Positions 4,600 through 10,384 of a DNA stretch of 10,384 nt are shown piece by piece. Source of the DNA: Paracoccaceae bacterium (GTDB taxonomy: Bacteria; Pseudomonadota; Alphaproteobacteria; Rhodobacterales; Rhodobacteraceae); contig JALVEX010000235.1 of NCBI GenBank assembly GCA_027030435.1, positions 1-10,384 on the forward strand. The letters are read 5' to 3'. Each line of letters opens with the position of its first letter. Positions within the stretch are counted from its first letter, which is position 1. Under the pieces are notes generated by a model. It was not told where the DNA came from. It saw only the letters and a program-made list of their open reading frames with translations, and searched no databases. Position numbers and translations under genes: made by a program.

Positions 4600-5133
4600 A
4601 TGGCAAAACGGTGGTATTCGGTGAGCGTTCTCTCGAACTACGAGAAAAAGATCGCCGAGCAGATCAAACACGCCGCCGAGGAGGCCGGCCTTCAGGATGA
4701 AATCGAAGAGGTTCTCGTGCCCACCGAAGAGGTGATCGAGGTACGCCGCGGCAAGAAGGTGACGACCGAGCGCCGCTTCATGCCCGGCTATGTGCTGGTG
4801 CGCATGGAGATGTCGGACAAGGGCTATCACCTGATCAATTCGATCAACCGGGTGACGGGCTTCCTCGGCACCAAGGGCAAGCCGATCCCGATGCGCGATT
4901 CGGAGGTGAATCAGATCCTCAACCGCGTGGAAGAGGGCCAGGAATCGCCGCGCCAGCTGATCAATTTCACCGTGGGCGAGAAGGTGCGGGTGACGGACGG
5001 ACCCTTCGAGGGCTTTGACGGCACCGTCGAGGATGTGGACGAGGAAAACCAGCGCCTGAAGGTGTCGGTGATGATTTTCGGCCGGGCGACCCCGGTCGAG
5101 CTTGAATACAACCAGGTTACGAAAGAAGCCTGA
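4600..5133 (+). CDS. nusG: Transcription elongation/termination factor NusG
   Basis: A 177-residue protein. NusG binds the beta' clamp of RNA polymerase, suppresses pausing, links to ribosomal protein S10 for transcription-translation coupling and assists Rho. The N-terminal NGN domain (about 1-115) starts with MAKRWYSVSVLSNYEKKIAE and contains RRFMPGYVLVRMEM and the GFLGTKGKP loop. The KOW domain (about 125-177) has VGEKVRVTDGPFEGFDGTVE and ends in VTKEA. ATG 4600 with GAGG at 4591-4594 gives the family N-terminus; the in-frame ATG at 4552 would add 16 residues that include the palindrome and do not look coding. It is followed by the structured spacer before rplK, consistent with the classic secE-nusG and rplKA arrangement. 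Confidence 0.97.
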   Translation: MAKRWYSVSVLSNYEKKIAEQIKHAAEEAGLQDEIEEVLVPTEEVIEVRRGKKVTTERRFMPGYVLVRMEMSDKGYHLINSINRVTGFLGTKGKPIPMRDSEVNQILNRVEEGQESPRQLINFTVGEKVRVTDGPFEGFDGTVEDVDEENQRLKVSVMIFGRATPVELEYNQVTKEA

Positions 5134-5142
5134 TTGTGAACC

Positions 5143-5183
5143 CGTGGGAGGTGCGGCGCGCGCGCGTGACCGGCCGGACCACG
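5143..5183 (+). promoter_or_regulatory. Putative L1-binding autoregulatory site in the rplKA mRNA leader
   Basis: CGTGG (5143-5147) pairs with CCACG (5179-5183). The 5' strand continues as GAGGT, giving GTGGGAGG. That octamer is also found in 23S rRNA helix 76, the base of the L1 stalk, whose 3' side likewise ends in a CCAC-type strand. In E. coli, L1 represses the rplK-rplA mRNA by binding a leader that mimics this rRNA site. Position (58 nt before rplK) and sequence agree. A second GC-rich hairpin (CCGCC…GGCGG) follows at about 5192-5216. Confidence 0.62.
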
Positions 5184-5240
5184 CAACCGCAAAGCCGCCG
5201 GGGCGCGCCCGGGCGGTGGTGAGAAGAAGGAGAAGGCCAG

Positions 5241-5669
5241 ATGGCCAAGAAACTCGCAGGCACGATGAAGCTGCAGGTGCCCGCAGGTCAGGCGAACCCG
5301 TCCCCGCCCGTGGGGCCGGCGCTTGGTCAGCGCGGCATCAACATCATGGAATTCTGCAAGGCGTTCAACGCCAAGACGCAGGATCTGGAGCCGGGCGCCC
5401 CCTGCCCGACGGTGATCACCTATTACCAGGACAAGTCCTTCACCATGGAAATCAAGACGCCGCCGGCGTCCTATTTCCTGAAGAAGGCTGCCAAGGTGAA
5501 ATCCGGGGCGCATGAACCGGGCCGCGAAACCGTGGGCAGCGTGTCCATGAATCAGATCCGCGAGATCGCCGAAGCGAAGATGAAGGATCTCAACGCCAAT
5601 GATATCGAGGCGGCGATGAAGATCATCATGGGGTCCGCCCGCTCGATGGGCATCGAGGTCAAGGGGTAG
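5241..5669 (+). CDS. rplK: 50S ribosomal protein L11
   Basis: A 142-residue protein that binds the GTPase-associated region of 23S rRNA at the base of the L7/L12 stalk and supports factor-dependent GTP hydrolysis and stringent-factor activation. The N-terminal domain contains the proline-rich PAGQANPSPPVGPALGQRGIN, the loop region where thiostrepton-type drugs act, and IMEFCKAFNAKT. The C-terminal rRNA-binding domain carries KTPPASYFLKKAA, the GSVS block and the end IIMGSARSMGIEVKG. The length is standard. ATG 5241 is preceded by AGAAGGAGAAGG. The stop is 4 nt before the rplA start, so translation of the two is likely coupled and a single leader site can control both. Confidence 0.98.
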   Translation: MAKKLAGTMKLQVPAGQANPSPPVGPALGQRGINIMEFCKAFNAKTQDLEPGAPCPTVITYYQDKSFTMEIKTPPASYFLKKAAKVKSGAHEPGRETVGSVSMNQIREIAEAKMKDLNANDIEAAMKIIMGSARSMGIEVKG

Positions 5670-5673
5670 GATC

Positions 5674-6372
5674 ATGGCAAAAGTCGGAAAACGCATGAAG
5701 GCCGCCCGCGAGGTGGTCGCCGGGAAGGAAAACGTTTCGGTCGAGGAGGCGGTGAAGCTGGTGAAGGATACCGCGACCGCGAAATTCGATGAAACGGTCG
5801 AGGTTGCCGTCAACCTCGGGGTTGATCCGCGCCATGCCGATCAGATGGTGCGCGGCGTCGTGGCGCTGCCGCACGGCACCGGCAAGGATGTGCGCGTGGC
5901 CGTGTTTGCCCGCGGCGAGAAGGCCGAGGAGGCCAAGGCCGCCGGGGCCGATATCGTGGGCGCCGAGGATCTGATGGAAACGGTTCAGGGCGGCAAGATC
6001 GATTTCGATCGCTGCATCGCCACGCCCGACATGATGCCGATCGTCGGCCGGCTCGGCAAGGTGCTCGGCCCCCGCAACCTGATGCCGAACCCGCGCGTGG
6101 GCACGGTGACGATGGATGTGGCCGAGGCGGTGAAGGCCGCCAAGGGCGGCGAGGTGCAGTTCAAGGTGGAGAAGGCCGGGGTTGTGCATGCCGGGATCGG
6201 CAAGGCTTCCTTCGACGAGAAGAAGCTGGCCGAAAATCTCCGCGCCTTCGTGGATGCCGTTCAGAAGGCCAAGCCTTCCGGCGTGAAGGGCGCCTACATG
6301 AAGAAGATTGCCGTGAGCTCCACCATGGGGCCCGGCGTTTCGGTGGATATCGATTCCGCCACCGGAAACTGA
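5674..6372 (+). CDS. rplA: 50S ribosomal protein L1
   Basis: A 232-residue protein of normal family length. L1 binds helices 76-78 of 23S rRNA, forms the mobile stalk that helps E-site tRNA leave, and is a translational repressor of its own operon in studied bacteria. Domain I contains MAKVGKRMKAA and the FDETVEVAVNLGVDPRHADQ segment. Domain II contains RVAVFARGEKAEEAKAAGAD. The family signature region around LGPRNLMPNPRVGTVT is intact, followed by the FKVEKAGVVHAGIGKASF block and the end MGPGVSVDI. It starts 4 nt after rplK, using the GGGGTAGG run inside the rplK end as ribosome site. A 249-nt structured spacer separates it from rplJ. Confidence 0.98.
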   Translation: MAKVGKRMKAAREVVAGKENVSVEEAVKLVKDTATAKFDETVEVAVNLGVDPRHADQMVRGVVALPHGTGKDVRVAVFARGEKAEEAKAAGADIVGAEDLMETVQGGKIDFDRCIATPDMMPIVGRLGKVLGPRNLMPNPRVGTVTMDVAEAVKAAKGGEVQFKVEKAGVVHAGIGKASFDEKKLAENLRAFVDAVQKAKPSGVKGAYMKKIAVSSTMGPGVSVDIDSATGN

Positions 6373-6621
6373 GAGATTTGCCGGGCCTTCGGGCCCGGTG
6401 AATGGCGGGGCCGGAAGGCTCCGTCCTGTCCGAGACGGAGGGCGGGGAGCGGCGCGAGCCGGGCCCGGAAGTCCTTCCCGAGATGGGGAACGAGAAAGGA
6501 GCACGGGGTGAAGACCTCGGGCGATCTGGCCTCGGGACCCTGAAACTGGACCCGAACGCCCCGCCCCGGCGGGGCACAACTGAGCCGGAGGGCGCAAGCC
6601 TTCCAAATTTGGAGTGAAACT
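6373..6621 (+). promoter_or_regulatory. Structured rplJ leader (probable L10-type autoregulatory leader)
   Basis: Three clear hairpins are visible: CCGGGCC-TTCG-GGCCCGG (6381-6398, UUCG-type loop), CTCCGTC…GACGGAG (6419-6440), and GCCCCGC-CCCG-GCGGGGC (6558-6575). The region between (about 6500-6550) contains CCTCGGG elements that can pair further. The rplJ leader in other bacteria is a target of the L10-L7/L12 complex (L10 leader). Location and length agree, but I could not verify the consensus kink-turn by eye. No T-run follows the first hairpin, so it is not an evident terminator. Confidence 0.5.
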
Positions 6622-7137
6622 GTGGATAGAGCACAAAAAGAGAGAGTGGTCGAGGAACTCGGCCAGATCTTTGAAAGCTCTGGCGTGATCGTGGTCGCAC
6701 ATTACGCCGGTCTCACGGTTGCCGAGATGCAGGATCTGCGCGCGCGCATGCGCGAGGCGGGCGGATCCGTGCGTGTTGCCAAGAACAGGCTCGCCAAGAT
6801 TGCCCTTGAGGGGAAGCCCTGCGCAGGCATTGCTGACTTCCTCACCGGCATGACGGTGCTCGCCTATTCGGAAGATCCCGTGACCGCCGCCAAGGTGGCG
6901 CACGGGTTTGCCAAGGATAACGACAAGTTCGAGATCCTGGGCGGCGCCATGGGCGAAACGGTTCTGGATGTTGAAGGGGTCAAGGCTGTTGCCGCGATGC
7001 CTTCGCGCGAGGAACTCATCGCTCAGATCGTGGCGAGCATCGGCGCACCGGCCAGCAATATCGCTGGCGCCATCGGTGCCCCGGCAAGCAACATCGCAGG
7101 CATCCTTTCCACGCTCGAAGAGCGGGAAGCGGCCTGA
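6622..7137 (+). CDS. rplJ: 50S ribosomal protein L10
   Basis: A 171-residue protein that anchors L7/L12 dimers to the ribosome and, as the L10-L12 complex, represses its own mRNA in studied species. It begins with GTG 6622, preceded by GGAG at 6611-6614; MDRAQKERVVEELGQ is the expected alphaproteobacterial start. The N-terminal rRNA-binding domain includes VVAHYAGLTVAEMQDLR, GSVRVAKNRLAKIAL and DFLTGMTVLAYSEDP. The C-terminal helix that carries the L12 dimers contains an 11-residue near-perfect tandem repeat (IGAPASNIAGA, then IGAPASNIAGI; residues 140-150 and 151-161). This is a pattern I associate with Rhodobacterales L10. rplL follows after 73 nt. Confidence 0.97.
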   Translation: MDRAQKERVVEELGQIFESSGVIVVAHYAGLTVAEMQDLRARMREAGGSVRVAKNRLAKIALEGKPCAGIADFLTGMTVLAYSEDPVTAAKVAHGFAKDNDKFEILGGAMGETVLDVEGVKAVAAMPSREELIAQIVASIGAPASNIAGAIGAPASNIAGILSTLEEREAA

Positions 7138-7210
7138 ACCGGAAACGAGACCGGCGCATCGGGCAATTGCCTTCGCGTTGGAACACAACTGAAAGAACGG
7201 AAACAGTAAA

Positions 7211-7591
7211 ATGGCTGATCTGAAGAAACTTGCTGAAGAGATCGTGGGTCTGACCCTTCTCGAGGCGCAGGAACTGAAAAACATCCTGAAGGAAGAATAC
7301 GGCATCGAGCCCGCCGCCGGCGGCGCGGTGATGGTTGCCGGCCCTGCTGCCGGCGGCGAAGCCGGTGGCGGCGAGGAGCAGACCGAATTCGACGTCATCC
7401 TGAAGTCGGCCGGCGCCCAGAAGATCGCGGTGATCAAGGAAGTCCGCGCGCTGACGGGCCTTGGCCTCAAGGAAGCCAAGGAGCTGGTGGAAGCCGGCGG
7501 CAAGGCCGTGAAGGAAGGCGTCTCGAAAGAGGAAGCCGAAGAGATCAAGGGCAAGCTGGAAGCAGCTGGCGCCGAGGTCGAACTGAAGTGA
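7211..7591 (+). CDS. rplL: 50S ribosomal protein L7/L12
   Basis: A 126-residue acidic stalk protein present in several copies per ribosome; it recruits and activates translational GTPases. The N-terminal dimerisation and L10-binding region is MADLKKLAEEIVGLTLLEAQ with LKNILKEEYGI. A Gly/Ala-rich hinge spans about residues 35-56. The C-terminal factor-binding domain starts at EFDVILKSAGAQKIAVIKEV and includes the helix GLGLKEAKELVE, then GGKAVKEGVSKEEAEEIKGKLEAAGAEVELK at the end. The usual DGAPK turn is EAGGK here. ATG 7211 has only a modest ribosome site (GGAA at -12), although L12 needs high output; translation may be helped by the A-rich upstream run. Its stop codon begins the first of three hairpins before rpoB. 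Confidence 0.97.
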   Translation: MADLKKLAEEIVGLTLLEAQELKNILKEEYGIEPAAGGAVMVAGPAAGGEAGGGEEQTEFDVILKSAGAQKIAVIKEVRALTGLGLKEAKELVEAGGKAVKEGVSKEEAEEIKGKLEAAGAEVELK

Positions 7592-7624
7592 TCCGGCATG
7601 CGGGGCGGATCTGCCCTGCCGGAT
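7591..7624 (+). other. Hairpin 1 after rplL
   Basis: ATCCGGCA (7591-7598) pairs with TGCCGGAT (7617-7624), with an inner GGGC/GCCC extension. It starts on the last base of the rplL stop codon. No T-run follows, so a role in mRNA stability or processing is more likely than termination. Confidence 0.5.
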
Positions 7625-7633
7625 GAAGATGCA

Positions 7634-7663
7634 GGCAGGAGGCGGGAAAACCCGCCTCCTGCC
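7634..7663 (+). other. Hairpin 2 in the rplL-rpoB spacer (13-bp perfect stem)
   Basis: GGCAGGAGGCGGG (7634-7646) and CCCGCCTCCTGCC (7651-7663) form a perfect stem with an AAAA loop. The T-run is missing. In E. coli this spacer holds an attenuator and an RNase III cleavage site; this stem may be the counterpart. Confidence 0.6.
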
Positions 7664-7682
7664 GAGCCCGTCTTGGAAAGGC

Positions 7683-7703
7683 CCCGCGGGGGCGGGGGTT
7701 TTT
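7683..7703 (+). terminator. Partial terminator/attenuator before rpoB
   Basis: CCCCGC (7683-7688) pairs with GCGGGG across a GGGG loop, followed by one G and TTTTT-C. It is a short intrinsic terminator between rplL and rpoB, likely leaky so that ribosomal proteins are made in excess over polymerase. No convincing separate rpoB promoter was found in 7704-7843. Confidence 0.6.
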
Positions 7704-7843
7704 CAAGGTGCGGTTCGCGGGATCGGGCGCAGGCCGGTGGGATGGCGTGCAGGAAGGGATCCCGGAAAGGCACTGTTTCGTGTGCGGCGCAGCCGGTTTC
7801 CCGGCCGGATGTGCCCGCGAAAAGCTGAAAGGTGAATTCAAGC

Positions 7844-10384
7844 ATGGCGAATACGAACGCTGGCCAGAAGAGGCTCCGCAGAAACTACGGCAAGATCCGC
7901 GAAGTTCTGGAGATGCCGGATCTGATCGAGGTCCAGAAATCTTCCTACGATCTCTTCCTGAAATCGGGCGATCAGGACGAGCCGATGGATGGCGAGGGCC
8001 TGAAGGGCGTTTTCCAGTCGGTTTTCCCGATCAAGGATTTCAACGAGACGGCGGTGCTCGAATTCGTGAAATACGAGCTCGAGAAGCCGAAATACGATGT
8101 CGAGGAATGCCAGCAGCGCGACATGACCTACAGCGCGCCGCTGAAGGTGACCCTGCGGCTAATCGTTTTCGATGTGGACGAGGAAACCGGCGCCAAATCG
8201 GTGAAGGACATCAAGGAGCAAGATGTGTTCATGGGCGACATGCCGCTCATGACCCCGAACGGCACCTTCATCGTGAACGGCACAGAGCGCGTCATCGTTT
8301 CCCAGATGCACCGCTCGCCCGGCGTCTTCTTCGATCACGACAAGGGCAAGACCCACTCTTCGGGCAAGCTCCTCTTCGCCTGCCGCATCATCCCCTATCG
8401 CGGCTCCTGGCTTGATTTCGAGTTTGACGCCAAGGACATCGTCTATGCCCGCATCGACCGGCGCCGCAAGCTGCCGGTGACGACCCTTCTCTACGCGCTC
8501 GGGCTCGATCAGGAAGGCATCATGGATGCCTATTACGATACCGTGCACTACAAGCTCGACAAGAAGAAGAAGGCATGGCGCACGAAATTCTTCCCCGAGC
8601 GCCTGCGCGGCACCCGCCCGCCCTATGACATCATCGATGCCAAGACCGGCGAAGTGATCGCCGAAGCCGGCAAGAAGGTGACCCCGCGCGCGGTAAAGAA
8701 GCTGATCGAGGAGGGCAAGGTCACCGAAATCCTCGTGCCCTTCGAGGAGATCATCGGCAAGTTCGCCGCGAAGGACATCATCAACGAGGAAACCGGCGCC
8801 ATCTATGTGGAAGCGGGCGACGAGCTCACCTGGGAGGTGGACAAGGACGGCGAGGTGAAGGGCGGCACCCTGAAGGAGCTTCTCGATGCCGGCATCACCG
8901 ATATTCCGGTGCTCGATATCGATGGCGTCAATGTCGGCCCCTATATCCGCAACACCATGGCGGTGGACAAGAACATGAACCGCGAAACCGCGCTCATGGA
9001 TATCTACCGCGTGATGCGCCCGGGCGAGCCGCCCACCGTGGAGGCCGCTTCGCAGCTCTTCGATACGCTGTTCTTCGACAGCGAGCGCTACGATCTCTCG
9101 GCCGTCGGCCGGGTGAAGATGAACATGCGCCTCGATCTCGACAAGCCCGACACCCAGCGCACGCTGGACAAGGAAGACATCATCGCCTGCGTGAAGGCGC
9201 TGGTGGATCTGCGCGACGGGCGCGGCGAGGTGGACGATATCGATCACCTCGGCAACCGCCGGGTGCGCTCGGTGGGCGAGCTGATGGAAAACCAGTATCG
9301 CGTCGGCCTGTTGCGCATGGAGCGGGCGATCAAGGAGCGGATGAGTTCCGTCGAGATCGATACGGTGATGCCGCAGGATCTGATCAACGCCAAGCCGGCG
9401 GCGGCCGCGGTGCGCGAATTCTTCGGCTCCAGCCAGCTTTCGCAGTTCATGGATCAGAACAACCCGCTTTCCGAGATCACTCACAAGCGCCGCCTCTCGG
9501 CGCTTGGCCCGGGCGGCCTCACGCGCGAGCGGGCTGGCTTCGAGGTGCGCGACGTGCACCCCACCCACTACGGCCGCATGTGCCCGATCGAAACCCCTGA
9601 AGGCCCCAACATCGGCCTGATCAACTCGCTCGCCACCTTCGCGCGCGTCAACAAATACGGCTTCATCGAAACCCCCTACCGCAAGGTCGTGGACGGAAAG
9701 GTGACGGATGAGGTCGTCTACATGTCGGCGACCGAAGAGCAGCGCCACGTGATCGCGCAGGCGAACGCGAAGCTCGATGAGGAAGGCCGTTTCGTCAACG
9801 ATCTCGTCTCCACCCGCAAGGCCGGCGAATATCAGCTCAGCCCGCGCGAGACGGTCGATCTGATCGACGTGAGCCCCAAGCAGCTTGTTTCGGTGGCGGC
9901 GGCGCTCATCCCCTTCCTCGAGAATGATGACGCAAACCGCGCGCTCATGGGCTCGAACATGCAGCGCCAGGCGGTGCCGCTTCTGCAGGCCGAGGCGCCC
10001 CTCGTGGGCACCGGCATGGAATCGATCGTGGCGCGCGGCTCGGGCGCGGCCATCATGGCGAAGCGCTCGGGCGTGATCGATCAGGTGGATGCCACCCGCA
10101 TCGTGGTGCGCGCTACCGAAGATCTGGAGCCCGGCGATCCGGGGGTGGATATCTACCGTCTGCGCAAGTTCCAGCGCTCCAACCAGAATACCTGCATCAA
10201 CCAGCGCCCGCTGGTGAAGGTGGGGGATCGGGTGCAGAAGGGCGAGGTGATCGCCGATGGCCCCTCCACCGATCTCGGCGAACTGGCGCTCGGCAAGAAC
10301 GTCGTCGTCGCCTTCATGCCGTGGAACGGCTACAACTACGAGGATTCGATCCTCATTTCCGAGCGCATCGTGCGCGATGACGTG
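7844..10384 (+). CDS. rpoB: RNA polymerase beta subunit, N-terminal 847 codons (3' end outside window)
   Basis: The frame stays open from ATG 7844 to the window edge (exactly 847 codons; the family is about 1,370-1,390 in alphaproteobacteria). The N-terminus GQKRLRRNYGKIREVLEMPD and LIEVQKSSYDLF is typical of Rhodobacterales. Visible parts include the protrusion and lobe with VNGTERVIVSQMHRSPGVFF, the fork loop and rifampicin pocket at about residues 528-555 (SSQLSQFMDQNNPLSEITHK), RPIETPEGPN-type motif (CPIETPEGPNIGLINSL) and the start of the catalytic-side region (ALGKNVVVAFMPWNGYNYED). D537, H547 and S552 correspond to E. coli D516, H526 and S531 and are the sensitive-type residues. AAAGGTGA at 7828-7835 is the ribosome site. 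rpoC presumably follows. Confidence 0.98.
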   Translation, partial: MANTNAGQKRLRRNYGKIREVLEMPDLIEVQKSSYDLFLKSGDQDEPMDGEGLKGVFQSVFPIKDFNETAVLEFVKYELEKPKYDVEECQQRDMTYSAPLKVTLRLIVFDVDEETGAKSVKDIKEQDVFMGDMPLMTPNGTFIVNGTERVIVSQMHRSPGVFFDHDKGKTHSSGKLLFACRIIPYRGSWLDFEFDAKDIVYARIDRRRKLPVTTLLYALGLDQEGIMDAYYDTVHYKLDKKKKAWRTKFFPERLRGTRPPYDIIDAKTGEVIAEAGKKVTPRAVKKLIEEGKVTEILVPFEEIIGKFAAKDIINEETGAIYVEAGDELTWEVDKDGEVKGGTLKELLDAGITDIPVLDIDGVNVGPYIRNTMAVDKNMNRETALMDIYRVMRPGEPPTVEAASQLFDTLFFDSERYDLSAVGRVKMNMRLDLDKPDTQRTLDKEDIIACVKALVDLRDGRGEVDDIDHLGNRRVRSVGELMENQYRVGLLRMERAIKERMSSVEIDTVMPQDLINAKPAAAAVREFFGSSQLSQFMDQNNPLSEITHKRRLSALGPGGLTRERAGFEVRDVHPTHYGRMCPIETPEGPNIGLINSLATFARVNKYGFIETPYRKVVDGKVTDEVVYMSATEEQRHVIAQANAKLDEEGRFVNDLVSTRKAGEYQLSPRETVDLIDVSPKQLVSVAAALIPFLENDDANRALMGSNMQRQAVPLLQAEAPLVGTGMESIVARGSGAAIMAKRSGVIDQVDATRIVVRATEDLEPGDPGVDIYRLRKFQRSNQNTCINQRPLVKVGDRVQKGEVIADGPSTDLGELALGKNVVVAFMPWNGYNYEDSILISERIVRDDV

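Noticed and set aside
5155..5166. GCGCGCGCGC run as a simple repeat or Z-DNA element
   Set aside because: Too short, and better explained as one arm of the leader structure before rplK.
5659..7845. Very long minus-strand open frame opposite rplA-rplJ-rplL
   Set aside because: It is antisense to three certain ribosomal protein genes; the translation is Arg/His/Pro-rich with no recognisable domain, as expected for the shadow frame of GC-rich genes.
9422..9520. Possible rifampicin-resistance substitution in rpoB
   Set aside because: The residues at positions equivalent to E. coli 516, 526 and 531 are the sensitive type (D, H, S); the Leu for Ile at 530-equivalent is a conservative lineage difference.
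8159..9748. 529-codon minus-strand open frame opposite rpoB
   Set aside because: It lies entirely within rpoB, in the shadow frame; composition (His/Ala/Val/Asp rich) mirrors rpoB codon use and no ribosome site stands out.

Overview
The window reads as a GC-rich alphaproteobacterial chromosome segment, most likely from the order Rhodobacterales. This rests on the recognisable forms of NusG, ribosomal proteins L11/L1/L10/L7-L12 and the RNA polymerase beta subunit, and on the order tuf – tRNA-Trp – secE – nusG – rplKA – rplJL – rpoB. The taxonomic call is inference from remembered family sequences; no database search was run.

Layout: (1) Positions 1-129 are the 3' end of tuf (EF-Tu), followed by a strong intrinsic terminator. 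(2) Positions 319-1332 encode an exported OmpA-C domain protein with a plausible promoter. (3) Positions 1430-1951, minus strand, hold a tandem pair of 78-residue paralogous exported proteins of unknown function. A related third member lies at 2698-2961, also minus. The pair and the third gene are separated by a dyad-rich gene-free stretch and a tRNA-Trp(CCA) gene. (4) Positions 3408-3980, minus, encode a Tat-exported, divergent MsrB-like protein. (5) From about 4137 onward, plus strand, runs the conserved translation/transcription block: secE, nusG, rplK, rplA, rplJ, rplL and the first 847 codons of rpoB, which continues past the window.

The core block is ordinary in gene content, but its spacers carry regulatory RNA structure. 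Upstream of rplK is a likely L1 autoregulatory site resembling the L1-binding stalk of 23S rRNA. A structured 249-nt leader precedes rplJ where the L10 leader is expected, and three successive hairpins separate rplL from rpoB.

The accessory part is the 1.3-4.0 kb segment inserted between tuf and secE. It holds the small exported paralog family, several perfect inverted repeats (notably three with 7-8 bp arms and a 2-nt centre) and a recurring 9-mer. I see no mobile element, CRISPR array or defence system. The least-explained part of the window is the small exported protein family with its shared leaders and dyads; its function cannot be read from sequence.
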